Under the pieces are notes generated by a model. The model worked only from the letters and a program-made list of their open reading frames with translations. It did not search any database and had not been told where the DNA came from. From Cryobacterium sp. PH29-G1 (GTDB taxonomy: Bacteria > Actinomycetota > Actinomycetes > Actinomycetales > Microbacteriaceae), in contig NZ_JASISY010000001.1 in the NCBI RefSeq assembly GCF_030063365.1, positions 310,001 to 374,000 on the forward strand: DNA of 64,000 nt, in the 5' to 3' direction. Positions 1 to 10,456 of the stretch are shown here, one piece after another. The stretch's first letter is position 1. The number at the start of each line of letters is the position of its first letter. Both the position numbers and the translations under genes were made by a program.

Positions 1-241
1 GCAGACCGACCGGAATGAACAGCGCGATGTTCGCGCCGAATTCGATCGTGTTGTAGCCGAGCCAGGCTGGGACCCCGTGCTCGTGCAGCCAGAAGACGAC
101 CGAGGAAATCGATTCGTGCGCACCACGGTCAACCGGAGTGGGCCAGAAGGCGATCAGAGACAGAGCCACCAGGTAGGCGAGCGCGATCCACAGGGCAGCG
201 CGCCGCAGCACGCCGTGCCGACGCCGTCGACTAGCGGTCAT
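1..241 (-). CDS. VanZ-like family membrane protein, 3' end cut by window edge
   Basis: The minus-strand reading frame opens with ATG at 241 behind a GGAGGTGTC ribosome site and runs off the left edge, so only about 80 residues are visible. They read as an arginine-rich N-terminus, one hydrophobic helix (roughly residues 15-33), a short extracytoplasmic loop, then IEFGANIALFIPVGL. The phrase N-I-A-L-F-I-P-x-G matches the VanZ-like family, small integral membrane proteins named after the teicoplanin-resistance accessory protein VanZ; most members have no defined function. It is divergent from the secreted protein that begins at 392. Family call is good; a resistance role should not be assumed. 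Confidence 0.75.
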   Translation of the reverse strand, partial: MTASRRRRHGVLRRAALWIALAYLVALSLIAFWPTPVDRGAHESISSVVFWLHEHGVPAWLGYNTIEFGANIALFIPVGL

Positions 242-391
242 GACACCTCCTGGTTGCTAGCCAACTATGCCTTAGATTGCACCGCCCAAACGCACGGTCT
301 ACGCCACCTGGGGGTAGTCGGAACGGTGGAGCGGATGTTTACTGACGGTCCTCTCGTGCATTACTTTCTCCTGTCCCGAAAGGGGGCCGCC

Positions 392-868
392 GTGGTCAGA
401 GCACGGCTGGGTGCGCGGAGCCGCCGTCTCGCGCGCAGCGTGGCCACGATCGGGCTCGTCGCCGGCGCTCTGTCACCATTCACGATAGTGGCGGGGCTGC
501 CGGCCCCCGCGGCCGCAGAGACGACCGCGGCGGTATCGGTCGACTACACCGAGGTCGTGTGGACGGCCGGGTGGCAGGACGAGATCGACGCCTGTCGCGG
601 CGCCGTCGACGTTGGGGACCGCTACGGAACACCGGTCATCGCTGAGCACTGGTCCTGTGGGGGGTCCTGGTTTCCTGCGGAGGGCAGCACGGTCGCCCTG
701 ACCGGGGCGGTCACCGGAACCTTTCGGGTGGGGCCGGTCGCCGTCGTACTGAACGCTGCCACCGACAAAGCCGGTGCCATCCCGCATGGCTACGATCTGC
801 TCTACCAAACCTGTGTTGACGGCTCGAGCGCGACCATGTCGTTCACCGAGCTCACGCGTATTCGGTAG
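392..868 (+). CDS. Small secreted protein of unknown function
   Basis: The chosen start is GTG at 392, preceded by GAAAGGGGG with about 7 nt spacing; the open frame extends further upstream but without a better ribosome site. The 158-residue product starts with an arginine-rich n-region and a hydrophobic stretch ending in PAPAAA, a typical Sec signal peptide with cleavage near residue 41. The mature part (about 117 residues) carries three cysteines (CRGAV, SCGG, TCVD) and is rich in beta-prone residues. I recognise no domain. It is followed head to tail by the stop of a convergent efflux pump gene 17 nt away. Export is well supported; function is unknown. Confidence 0.6.
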   Translation: MVRARLGARSRRLARSVATIGLVAGALSPFTIVAGLPAPAAAETTAAVSVDYTEVVWTAGWQDEIDACRGAVDVGDRYGTPVIAEHWSCGGSWFPAEGSTVALTGAVTGTFRVGPVAVVLNAATDKAGAIPHGYDLLYQTCVDGSSATMSFTELTRIR

Positions 869-884
869 TTCGACCTCAGGCCCG

Positions 885-2381
885 CTAACCGGCGGCGGCG
901 GCCGGCCCGTTGCCGGCGACCCGCTTGGGCAAAGCGAACACGAGGATGAGCGCGAGGATACTGAAACCGGCACTCACTGCCATTGCCATGGTGGCGCTGT
1001 GCGTGAATGCCGTGGCGAGGGCATCCGCTCCGGGACCGGCCACGGCCAGGGTCCCGAAGAACACGCTGCCGATCACGGCGATTCCGACCGCGCTGCCGAC
1101 GCGCTGCATGACACCGACCACGCCGCTCGCGCCGCCGGCTTCGGAGCGGTCGACGGTCGCCACAATGAATGACACGTTCGGCGCGATGAAGAATCCGCTG
1201 CCGAGGCCCGCGATGAACAGGGGCGGAAGCAGGTGCCAGTTGGTGAGGTCGCCGGGCGTTGTCAGGAGCATGACCAGCCAGATCCAGATCAGGCCGATCG
1301 TGACGAAGGACACGCCGACCACGAGCACGGTGCGACCGAGGCGTTTGGCCAGCCGGTCGCTCTGCGAGGCCCCGAGAATCGTACCGATCGCGAACGGGAT
1401 GGAGACTAGGCCCGACTCGAGAGCGCTGTGCCCGAGGCCCGCCTGCCAGAGAATCGAGATTGTGAAGAAGATGCTCGTGAATGCCGCGAAGTAGACCAGG
1501 GCGAGAATGACACCGCCGGTGAATGCGGGATGCGAGAACAAGTGGGGCGGCACGAGCGGGCTGCCCGAACGCTTGGCGACAGAGACTTCCCACGCACCGA
1601 AAGCAACCATGAGCAGCACCCCGGCCGCGAGGGTGAGGAAGGTCCAGAGCGGCCAGCCCTGATCCTGACCCTCGATCAAGGGCACCAGGAGCGCCACGAG
1701 GCCGGCCGAGATGAGGACGAGCCCGAGCCAGTCGATGCCCGCACGCGACAGCTGCGTGGATTTTGGGAGTGCGGCGCCGCCGGGCAGCAGGAACACGGTG
1801 GCGATGAGGGCGAGAATACCGATCGGCAGGTTTACCCAGAACACCAGGCGCCAGCCATTCTCCACGCCGAAGGCCTCAATGATGAGCCCGCCGACGATCG
1901 GACCGAGTGCGGTGGAAACGCCGATGACCGATCCCATGATCGCGTACGCCTTGCCGCGGGCCTGGGGCGGGAACATCAGCTGAATGACGGCCGTCACCGC
2001 CGGTACGAACATGCCGCCGGCCAGCCCCTGAACAACGCGGGCAACAATCAACTGCAGGTCATTCTGGGCTAGGCCGCAGGCGAGGCTCGCGAGCGTGAAC
2101 ACGGCCAGGCCCGAGAAGAACACCCATTTGTGGCCGTAGCGGTCGCCGATTCGGCCGGCTGGAATGAGCGCGAGGCCGAAGGCGAGGGCGTAGCCGGAGA
2201 TGATCCACGACAGGGTGGCTTCGGAGGCATCGAGGCTGGTGCGGATGCTGGGAAGCGCGACATTGACGATGGTCGTGTCGAGCAGGGCCATGAACATGCC
2301 GGCGAGCAGCACGATCAGAGCCTGCCAGGCGCGGCGGGAGACGACGGGTGGCGTGCTCGTGGTGCTGGGACTTGCGGTCAT
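885..2381 (-). CDS. MFS drug:H+ antiporter, DHA2 (EmrB/QacA) family
   Basis: A 498-residue integral membrane protein with about 14 hydrophobic helices. Motif C-like and TM1 motifs of the DHA2 family are visible: LLDTTIVNVALPSI in the first helix and GRIGDRYGHKW in the TM2-TM3 loop (motif A). These pumps expel drugs or other amphiphiles using the proton gradient. The open frame continues upstream into the tRNA-Pro gene, which is not plausible as coding, so the start was set at ATG 2381 (MTASPSTTS); its ribosome site is weak. No regulator is adjacent. Substrate cannot be read from sequence. Confidence 0.85.
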   Translation of the reverse strand: MTASPSTTSTPPVVSRRAWQALIVLLAGMFMALLDTTIVNVALPSIRTSLDASEATLSWIISGYALAFGLALIPAGRIGDRYGHKWVFFSGLAVFTLASLACGLAQNDLQLIVARVVQGLAGGMFVPAVTAVIQLMFPPQARGKAYAIMGSVIGVSTALGPIVGGLIIEAFGVENGWRLVFWVNLPIGILALIATVFLLPGGAALPKSTQLSRAGIDWLGLVLISAGLVALLVPLIEGQDQGWPLWTFLTLAAGVLLMVAFGAWEVSVAKRSGSPLVPPHLFSHPAFTGGVILALVYFAAFTSIFFTISILWQAGLGHSALESGLVSIPFAIGTILGASQSDRLAKRLGRTVLVVGVSFVTIGLIWIWLVMLLTTPGDLTNWHLLPPLFIAGLGSGFFIAPNVSFIVATVDRSEAGGASGVVGVMQRVGSAVGIAVIGSVFFGTLAVAGPGADALATAFTHSATMAMAVSAGFSILALILVFALPKRVAGNGPAAAAG

Positions 2382-2462
2382 ACGAGGAGAAATCCATTCG
2401 CGCCGGTTTCCCGGCGATCCTCGGCAGGAGTGATGTTGATGCCGACAGGCGATACTACAACG

Positions 2463-2491
2463 AAACCCCCACTCCGATGGAGTGGGGGTTT
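2463..2491 (-). terminator. Rho-independent terminator-like hairpin downstream of tRNA-Pro
   Basis: Perfect 13-bp arms AAACCCCCACTCC and GGAGTGGGGGTTT enclose a 3-nt loop. The hairpin lies 50 bp downstream of the tRNA-Pro gene on the minus strand and upstream of the efflux pump start, so it most likely ends the tRNA transcript. The U-tract is short on both strands. Confidence 0.7.
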
Positions 2492-2502
2492 GCGATGTTT
2501 CG

Positions 2503-2540
2503 TGCTGTTCATATTTACTGCTGTTCATATTTACTGCTGT
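2503..2540. repeat. 16-bp tandem direct repeat abutting the tRNA-Pro 3' end
   Basis: TGCTGTTCATATTTAC occurs at 2503-2518 and again at 2519-2534 without mismatch, followed by a partial third copy (TGCTGT, 2535-2540) that runs into the tRNA-Pro discriminator base. It is AT-rich compared with its surroundings and sits between the tRNA and its terminator hairpin. Confidence 0.85.
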
Positions 2541-2613
2541 CGGGGTAACAGGATTTGAACCTGCGACCTCGTCGTCCCGAACGACGCGCGCTACCAAGCT
2601 GCGCCATACCCCG
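2540..2613 (-). tRNA. tRNA-Pro (anticodon CGG)
   Basis: Read on the minus strand the sequence folds as a cloverleaf: acceptor CGGGGTA pairs with TACCCCG, D-arm GCGC-AGCTTGGTA-GCGC, anticodon stem CGTCG/CGACG around the loop TTCGGGA (anticodon CGG, decoding CCG), and T-arm GCAGG-TTCAAAT-CCTGT. Discriminator base is A; the CCA end is not encoded. It lies between the metallophosphoesterase gene and the efflux pump, all on the minus strand. Confidence 0.97.
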
Positions 2614-2676
2614 ATGGCCCGTGGGCCTCAATCAGTATAGGTGCTCCAGGCCTCCCGTGACGAATTGAACGGGCAG

Positions 2677-3669
2677 TTAGGATGCGGTCAGGGTCAGCAG
2701 GGTCGCCTCGGGCGGGCAGGCGAAGCGCACCGGCGCGTAGATGGAAGTGCCGAGGCCGGCCGAGACGTTCAGAAAAGCGGTGCGCAGCCCGTGGTTCCAG
2801 AGGCTCAGGCCCTTCACCTGACGGCGCGGAATGTCGCAGTTGGTCACGAGCGCTCCGAAACCGGGCACGCAGACCTGGCCGCCGTGCGTGTGCCCGGCCA
2901 GAATCAGCTGGGCACCGTGGTTCACGAACGAATTCAACACGCGTTGGTAGGGCGCGTGAGCCACGCCCACCGTGAGAGTGGAACGCGCGGCTGCCGCTTC
3001 TTCCGGGTCGGGCCAGACGTCATCGCCGAGCGGATCGTTGGCTCGCAGATCGTCGATCGCGCGGGTGATCAGGTCGAGGCGGTCCCGTCCGATGTGCGGG
3101 TCGTCGACGCCGAAGAACTCCACGTGGGTGTCTTTCAGATCGAGGGACTCGGCCGCGTTGTTAATGTCGGTCCAGCCGAGATCGGCGAATACCCGGCGCA
3201 ACGCATCGGTGTCGAGTTCCTCGCGGTGCACGGTGCGTCGACTGGATGGCCCGCCGAAGTAGGTGAACGGGTTCTTCAGCTGCGGTCCGACATAGTCATT
3301 GGACCCGTTGACGAACACGCCGGGAATGCCCCGGAATGGTGCCAGGGCGTACTCGATTCCGGTGACGCCGTCTGCATGGCCGAGATTGTCCCCGGTATCG
3401 ACCACGAGGTCGGGCTTCAGCGCGGCGAGGCTGCGCACCCACTCTTGTTTGTTTTTCTGCCAGGGCGCCATGTGCAGGTCAGAGAGGTGCAGCACTCGAA
3501 TCGGGGCGGAACCCGGTGCGAGCACCGGAACACTCACCTCGCGCAGGGTGAACCGATTGCGTTCCACGAGCGAGCCCCAGGCGAAGGCGGCGAGGCCGAC
3601 CGCGCCCGCCGCCGCGAGCGATGTGCCGACGATCTGGCCGCCCGTGGCACGGCGACGAGCCGCGGTCAT
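2677..3669 (-). CDS. Calcineurin-like metallophosphoesterase (YkuE-like)
   Basis: A 330-residue protein with an N-terminal hydrophobic segment (about residues 10-33) that should anchor it or direct export, then the full metallophosphoesterase signature: HLSDLH, VDTGDN, NGSND and GHTHGGQ, which supply the ligands of a two-metal centre. Family members hydrolyse phosphomonoesters or diesters, and the YkuE group is often cell-surface associated. Its ATG overlaps the TGA of the upstream PBP gene (ATGA), indicating translational coupling and a shared operon. The PBP-metallophosphoesterase pair is a common actinobacterial arrangement and hints at cell-envelope work, but the substrate is unknown. Confidence 0.88.
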   Translation of the reverse strand: MTAARRRATGGQIVGTSLAAAGAVGLAAFAWGSLVERNRFTLREVSVPVLAPGSAPIRVLHLSDLHMAPWQKNKQEWVRSLAALKPDLVVDTGDNLGHADGVTGIEYALAPFRGIPGVFVNGSNDYVGPQLKNPFTYFGGPSSRRTVHREELDTDALRRVFADLGWTDINNAAESLDLKDTHVEFFGVDDPHIGRDRLDLITRAIDDLRANDPLGDDVWPDPEEAAAARSTLTVGVAHAPYQRVLNSFVNHGAQLILAGHTHGGQVCVPGFGALVTNCDIPRRQVKGLSLWNHGLRTAFLNVSAGLGTSIYAPVRFACPPEATLLTLTAS

Positions 3670-6251
3670 TCGGTCTTCTTCTCGGGGGCTGCTGCGGCGA
3701 ACTTGCCGATGACGATGGTCACTGCATCGCCGGGACGACTGGAGGTGCCGACTCCCGGCTGAACCGCGATGACCTTGCCGTCCTGCGCCTTGTCCGTGGT
3801 CGGCTCTTCAGTCTTGGCGACGGTGAAGGTGTACGGGTCGCCGGTGAGTGTGCTGCGGGCATCCGCTTCACTCTTGCCGACGACGTTGGGAATGGTCACG
3901 CCGGTGCCGTCGCTCGAGTACGCGGTGATGGTCGCGCCGCGGGTGGAGGACGAGCCGCCAGCCGGGTCGGTGCTGGCCACGGTTCCCACCGGCATCTCCG
4001 AGGCGGTGGCGCCGCCATCGACGAACGAGAATCCGGCCGCCTGAATGGTGCTCTTGGCCTCGGACATTGACTTGCCGCGCACGTCGGGAACGGGCACCGC
4101 CACCGCGTTGATGATGGCCGACGAAGCGTCGGGGAACGCCTCTCCGCCGTACTTGGCATTCGCGACACTCATGACGTCGGGCCAGACGTAGTGGCGGATG
4201 TATTGGGCTGACATGCCATTAAGTGAGGTAATGCGCTGATTCTTGAACGCGCCGCTCACGTTGACCACGCCGACAACGGTGGCGACCTGGCTGCTGGCTC
4301 CGCTCATCCAGGTGTCCTTGGCGGAGTCGGTGGTTCCGGTCTTGCCGATGATCGGCACCTTGGGCGAGGTGCGCGAGCCGGAGGCGGCTGCTGTTCCACT
4401 GCCCGTGGTCGTGGTCGCCATGGCGTACTGCATGCCGGCGGCGACGTCCGGTTCGACCGACTGCTTGCACTCCGACTTGGGCACCGGAAGTTCGGTTCCG
4501 TCTGAGCTGACCATGCTGCGAATGACAACGGGGCTGCAGGTCATGCCGTTGTTGGCGATGCCGGCGAAGGCGACGGCCATGGTAAGTGGAGCGACGTAGT
4601 TCGTGCCAATGACCGACGACGCGTTCTGGCCGAGCTCGCCGCCGTCGGCCGCGTGCACGAAGAAGTTCTCAGCGGTTTTTCTGATGCCGCACAGATCGAG
4701 TTTCTTGGCCATACCGATGAAGCCGGTGTTGATCGACCGGGTGGTCGAGTGCAGCGCCGATTCATTGGAGCCGCCCTCGCCGCCGTCATTCCTGGGGCTG
4801 AACTTAGTACCGTAACTCTGCGGCCCAAGGCAGCTGTCCTGGAACGTGCCCCAGTCCGATTTGACCCGCGAGTCAACCCGTTCGGTGAGGGCATGCCCCT
4901 CCTTTAGCCACTCGGCCAGTGTGAACACCTTGTAAGTTGAACCGGGCTGAAATCCGCCGGAACCGCCCGTGGCGTAGTCGGTGTTGTAGTTGATGCTCGT
5001 GAAAGTGCTGCCTGCGGGCTGCTCCTGCTGGCTGTAGTCCTTGTTTTGCGCCATCGCGAGCACCTCTCCGGTACCCACCTTCACGCTCGAAACGACCCCG
5101 CCCACGTCCCAGCCGGGAACCGTCTTGGGAACGTACTTGTTCAGAGAAGTCTCGGCAGCAGACTGCAGGTCGAGGTCGAGCGTGGTGTACACGTCGAATC
5201 CGCCCTGCTTGAAGTTGGCGAGGCGCTCGTCAGCATCCGCGCCGAAGGTGGGATCAGACTTGAGATTCTTGGTGACGTAGTCACAGAAGTAGGCGCTGCC
5301 GCCGGCGGTCTGGCATCCGGTGCTCGGCACGGTAATAACCGGTTCGATCGGCGTGGCGATCGCCGCGTCGAAATCGGCCTGGGTGATTTTGTCGTATTTG
5401 AGCATCTCGGTGAGGATGTAATCCCGGCGCACCTTGTTGGCGGCGTAGCCGTTGGCCGCGCCGTTCGTCTCGCTGTCGGGATGGTCGAGCTGAAACTTGA
5501 CCGGGTTGTTCACGATCGCCACGAGACTTGCCGCCTGCGGCAGTGTCAGATCGATGGCGGTCGTGTTGAAGTAATAGTTGGCGGCGGCTTCGATGCCGTA
5601 CACCGATCCGCCGTAGCCGGCGATATTGAGGTAGCCACGAAGAATTTCGTATTTTTCATACTTCTTCTCGAGGCCGATTGCCAGACGCATCTCGCGCAGC
5701 TTGCGATCAGCCGTGGTCTGGGTGGCATCCGTGTAGCATTCCTTCGCCGCGTCGGCGTCGGTCATGGCCTCGCATTTTTGCACGAGCACGTTCTTGACGT
5801 ATTGCTGGGTGATCGAGGAGCCACCACGGGTTCCACCACCGGCCAGAGTCTGTACAGCGCCGTTGAAGCTCGACTGAATGTCGACACCGCCATGCTCCAT
5901 GAATCGCGGATCTTCACCGGCGATAGCGGCGTCTTTGGCGAACTGGCTGATGGCGTCGGAGGCCACGTCGACCCGGTTTTGCTCGTAGAACGAGGCGAGG
6001 AGTACGCGGGTGCCCACCGGATCGTCGGCGTTGGTCGAGGCGTAGATATTGCTCTTCTGCGCCAGCCGATCGATGGCGAGATACTCGGGCAGGCTATCGA
6101 ACACGTTGATGGTGTTCGTAGCGGCAATGCCGGACAGGGCAACGGCTGGGGCGACGGCGGCGGTCACGAGAATGCCGGCAACGGCACTCATCCCGATGAG
6201 ACCCAGGAAACCCCCCAGAGCCCCGCTCACGGTTCGATTTTTGGCAGACAT
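3666..6251 (-). CDS. Class A penicillin-binding protein, glycosyltransferase/transpeptidase with PASTA domains
   Basis: An 861-residue bifunctional peptidoglycan synthase. After one N-terminal membrane helix comes a GT51 glycosyltransferase domain (EDPRFMEHGGVD with the catalytic Glu; GGSSITQQYVKN), then a penicillin-binding transpeptidase domain with STYK (active Ser), SIN and KTGTT motifs, and finally two PASTA repeats (beginning VPVPDVRGKS and VTIPNVVGKS) that usually bind muropeptides or beta-lactams. The start was set at ATG 6251 (MSAKNRT); a TTG at 6272 is an in-frame alternative. It is transcribed divergently from the DUF4177-like gene and coupled to the metallophosphoesterase downstream. 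Acts in the membrane to polymerise and crosslink cell wall (PonA type). Confidence 0.95.
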   Translation of the reverse strand: MSAKNRTVSGALGGFLGLIGMSAVAGILVTAAVAPAVALSGIAATNTINVFDSLPEYLAIDRLAQKSNIYASTNADDPVGTRVLLASFYEQNRVDVASDAISQFAKDAAIAGEDPRFMEHGGVDIQSSFNGAVQTLAGGGTRGGSSITQQYVKNVLVQKCEAMTDADAAKECYTDATQTTADRKLREMRLAIGLEKKYEKYEILRGYLNIAGYGGSVYGIEAAANYYFNTTAIDLTLPQAASLVAIVNNPVKFQLDHPDSETNGAANGYAANKVRRDYILTEMLKYDKITQADFDAAIATPIEPVITVPSTGCQTAGGSAYFCDYVTKNLKSDPTFGADADERLANFKQGGFDVYTTLDLDLQSAAETSLNKYVPKTVPGWDVGGVVSSVKVGTGEVLAMAQNKDYSQQEQPAGSTFTSINYNTDYATGGSGGFQPGSTYKVFTLAEWLKEGHALTERVDSRVKSDWGTFQDSCLGPQSYGTKFSPRNDGGEGGSNESALHSTTRSINTGFIGMAKKLDLCGIRKTAENFFVHAADGGELGQNASSVIGTNYVAPLTMAVAFAGIANNGMTCSPVVIRSMVSSDGTELPVPKSECKQSVEPDVAAGMQYAMATTTTGSGTAAASGSRTSPKVPIIGKTGTTDSAKDTWMSGASSQVATVVGVVNVSGAFKNQRITSLNGMSAQYIRHYVWPDVMSVANAKYGGEAFPDASSAIINAVAVPVPDVRGKSMSEAKSTIQAAGFSFVDGGATASEMPVGTVASTDPAGGSSSTRGATITAYSSDGTGVTIPNVVGKSEADARSTLTGDPYTFTVAKTEEPTTDKAQDGKVIAVQPGVGTSSRPGDAVTIVIGKFAAAAPEKKTE

Positions 6252-6301
6252 AGACTTGAGCGTAAGCGACAAATCTGAAAGCCCGCCTCAATAGGAGTCA
6301 C

Positions 6302-6469
6302 ATGCCCGCCTGGGAATACCTCACAACGCCGTTGATGATCCACAACACGGCCGCCATTTTGAACAACTGGGGAACGGACGGGTGGGAACTCGTGCAGGTC
6401 GTACCCGGCCCCGAAGGTGGCCTCGTTGCCTATCTGAAACGCCCACTCGCACCGAAGGAAGAGGCATAA
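6302..6469 (+). CDS. DUF4177-like small protein
   Basis: A 55-residue ORF opened by ATG at 6302 behind AGGAGTCAC. The sequence WEYLTTPLM...LNNWGTDGWELVQVV matches the short DUF4177 pattern (Trp-Glu-Tyr near the N-terminus, then GxxGWELV). No enzymatic motif is present and the family function is unknown. The stop is 2 nt from the RidA start, and the RidA ribosome site (GAAGGAAGAGG) lies inside this gene, so the two are certainly co-transcribed. Confidence 0.8.
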   Translation: MPAWEYLTTPLMIHNTAAILNNWGTDGWELVQVVPGPEGGLVAYLKRPLAPKEEA

Positions 6470-6471
6470 TC

Positions 6472-6942
6472 ATGTCGCACATCGAAGCACGCCTGGCCGA
6501 ACTGGGGCTCGAACTGCCCAATGTTGTGCCGCCGGTTGCCGCCTACCTGCCCGCCGTGATCAGCAACGGTTTCGTGTACACGGCCGGTCAGCTGCCGATG
6601 GTGTCGGGCGCGCTGCCCGCCGCCGGCAAGGTCGGTGACGGTCACGGCCTCGTTCCCGCCGCGGACGCGCAGGAATACGCCCGCACCTGTGCCTTGAACG
6701 GTCTCGCCGCCATCAAGAGCGTGATCGGGTCGCTTGACCGCATCACCCAGGTGGTCAAGGTCACCGGCTTCGTCGCCTCCGATCCGGCGTTCACCGGCCA
6801 GCCGACCGTGGTCAATGGCGCGTCGAACGTGCTGGTTGAGATCTTCGGCGACATCGGTCGGCACGCGCGCTCCGCCGTTGGTGTTGCGGTGCTGCCGCTC
6901 GACGCCCCGGTTGAGATTGAGTTCGTCGTCGCATTCGCCTAA
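6472..6942 (+). CDS. RidA/YjgF/YER057c family protein
   Basis: A 156-residue protein with the RidA fold signature: SNGFVYTAGQLP near residue 30, LNGLAAIKSVIGSLDRITQVVKV in the middle (two pieces of the conserved helix-strand), and an APVEIEFVVAFA C-terminal strand. RidA proteins hydrolyse reactive enamine/imine intermediates formed by PLP enzymes, thereby protecting other PLP enzymes. The classic catalytic arginine of true RidA (in RVEIE-type motifs) is not evident here, VEIEFVVAF being preceded by Pro-Val, so this is likely one of the Rid subfamilies with unproven chemistry. ATG at 6472 was chosen because the upstream frame lies within the DUF4177-like gene. Confidence 0.85.
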   Translation: MSHIEARLAELGLELPNVVPPVAAYLPAVISNGFVYTAGQLPMVSGALPAAGKVGDGHGLVPAADAQEYARTCALNGLAAIKSVIGSLDRITQVVKVTGFVASDPAFTGQPTVVNGASNVLVEIFGDIGRHARSAVGVAVLPLDAPVEIEFVVAFA

Positions 6943-6953
6943 CCCTGCCGCGT

Positions 6954-8174
6954 TTACCGGCGTGAGGCGGGTGCGGGCATCCGTTTTGAGACGGATGCCC
7001 CCACCCGCCGGCCCAGGGCCTGCGCCGGTCGTTCGACCCACCGGGTCATCAGCTGGGCCAAGACCAGGCTGAGCGGCACCGAAACGAGGGCGCCGAGCCA
7101 CCACCGTCCCTGGCCCGCGAGCAGCGCGAACGCCACGACGATGGGAAAGTGCACGAGGTAGAGGCTGAAGCTGATCGAGCCGAACCACGCCAGAAGGCGA
7201 CCGGTTCTCGACGGTGTCTGGCGTCGGGGTGCTTTCGTCGGCCAGAACGCTACCGTTGCGACAATCACGAAAGCTCCGGTCACGCGCATCGACAGTGTGA
7301 CCTCGCTCCACACCCCGCTCGTCAGGGGGCGGAGCATCCAATAGATCACGAGCAGAAATGGGCCGAGCGCCGCCACGGCCCAGCCGATCACGCGACCGCG
7401 AGCGCTCGCCAGAAGCAACTCGCTAGAGCGTTGGAGCTCATCATAGTTTGCGGCCAACAACGCGCCGAGGGCGAAGGGCGGCAAATACATGAGCGGCTGC
7501 GTGGCCGTGACGTACCCGACACTGGCGATCGCGCACCAGAACGCGGCCCAGGCCAGTACCCGGCCGACCGGGGCTATCGCGGGGCGGCGGGAAAGCGCTG
7601 CGATGACCACGAAGACAGGCAGCAGCAGAGAGAACCACATCTCCCAGGCCAGGGACCACAACGGCGGGTTGATGTCGGGGCGCTGAGTTTCACCGATGAT
7701 GCTCGCCTCTTGCAGCAGGTTGCCCAGTGCCAAATCGGGGGTGTCCTGCCGCGCGAGCCATGGACCGTCCGCTGCACCGACCGTGCGCGGCACGAGCACG
7801 ATCCAGATGATCGCGAGAGCGAGCGAGACCAGAACCGGCGCGGCCAAGCGGATGATGCGGCGCGGGTAGTAAGCGCCCCAGTCGTAGCTCGTGTTCGCCT
7901 GGCGGGCGGCGAGCGGTGAGCGCACGAGTACGAAGCCGCTGAGCACGAAGAACACCAGAACGAACTCGGGGCCGGCGACGAGCACCTTGAGCGGCGAGAG
8001 CGTGGCCCACCAGCCCACGGAAAAAAGCACCACCCCGGCACTCGACTCGTATGCCGTAGCGATTTGCGGCAGCGTCATCGACACGTGGTGCACCAGAACG
8101 ATAACTGCCGCCACCCCGCGGAGCGCATCCAGCCGGCCGAGGCGGCTGCGGGCGGGTACCTCGGGTCGTGGCAT
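6954..8174 (-). CDS. Acyltransferase 3 (OafA/YrhL-type) membrane protein
   Basis: A 406-residue polytopic protein with about ten hydrophobic helices. The N-terminal LDALRGVAAVIVLVHHV stretch is the hallmark of acyltransferase family 3, with R in LRG and the active-site HH in the first helix; SLAWEMWFSLLLPVF and an FxLSGF-type segment (VLSGFVLVRS) also fit. Such proteins transfer acetyl or other acyl groups from cytoplasmic donors to sugars of surface polymers or glycolipids. Start chosen at ATG 8174 (MPRPE); GTG at 8192 is possible. It converges with the RidA gene 11 nt away. The acceptor cannot be deduced. Confidence 0.85.
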   Translation of the reverse strand: MPRPEVPARSRLGRLDALRGVAAVIVLVHHVSMTLPQIATAYESSAGVVLFSVGWWATLSPLKVLVAGPEFVLVFFVLSGFVLVRSPLAARQANTSYDWGAYYPRRIIRLAAPVLVSLALAIIWIVLVPRTVGAADGPWLARQDTPDLALGNLLQEASIIGETQRPDINPPLWSLAWEMWFSLLLPVFVVIAALSRRPAIAPVGRVLAWAAFWCAIASVGYVTATQPLMYLPPFALGALLAANYDELQRSSELLLASARGRVIGWAVAALGPFLLVIYWMLRPLTSGVWSEVTLSMRVTGAFVIVATVAFWPTKAPRRQTPSRTGRLLAWFGSISFSLYLVHFPIVVAFALLAGQGRWWLGALVSVPLSLVLAQLMTRWVERPAQALGRRVGASVSKRMPAPASRR

Positions 8175-8222
8175 GCCGCCACAGTAGAACACAATGTCTG
8201 GGCGTGCGGGGTGAGCGCACGA

Positions 8223-8256
8223 CCGAGGCCGCCCTCCTGGCGGAAGGCGGCCTCGG
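8223..8256 (-). terminator. Hairpin downstream of acs
   Basis: An 11-bp perfect stem, CCGAGGCCGCC with GGCGGCCTCGG, separated by a 12-nt loop, lies 19 bp past the acs stop codon between acs and the acyltransferase gene. No U-tract follows on either strand, so it may be a factor-assisted or weak terminator. Confidence 0.5.
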
Positions 8257-8274
8257 GTTACGCGGGTGGAGCGG

Positions 8275-10248
<1,974 letters not shown>

Positions 10249-10422
10249 ATGTGTAATTCGCTCCTTTGCGGTACGTGCATGCAGGACATTGCCAGCTCAA
10301 TTGAACCCTACCGGTCGCGACCAATCTCTGTATACACAAATGAAATACTGAGAAATAGACCCTCATTTTCGAGTCAATTCGTCACCCCCGGTCGAGTGTC
10401 CTCCTTTATGAGGACATTGGAC

Positions 10423-10450
10423 TTGCTTTTTGGCTCGCGCTGCGTAAACT
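10423..10450 (+). promoter_or_regulatory. Candidate promoter of the 6C RNA
   Basis: TTGCTT (10423-10428) and TAAACT (10445-10450) are separated by 16 bp and sit just upstream of the first 6C RNA stem region. The match is to a sigma-70-like consensus; no experimental start is known. Confidence 0.5.
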
Positions 10451-10456
10451 AAATCA

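Noticed and set aside
885-2597. 570-codon version of the efflux pump starting inside tRNA-Pro
   Set aside because: The first 72 codons would translate the tRNA, its repeat and its terminator; the membrane protein starts at 2381.
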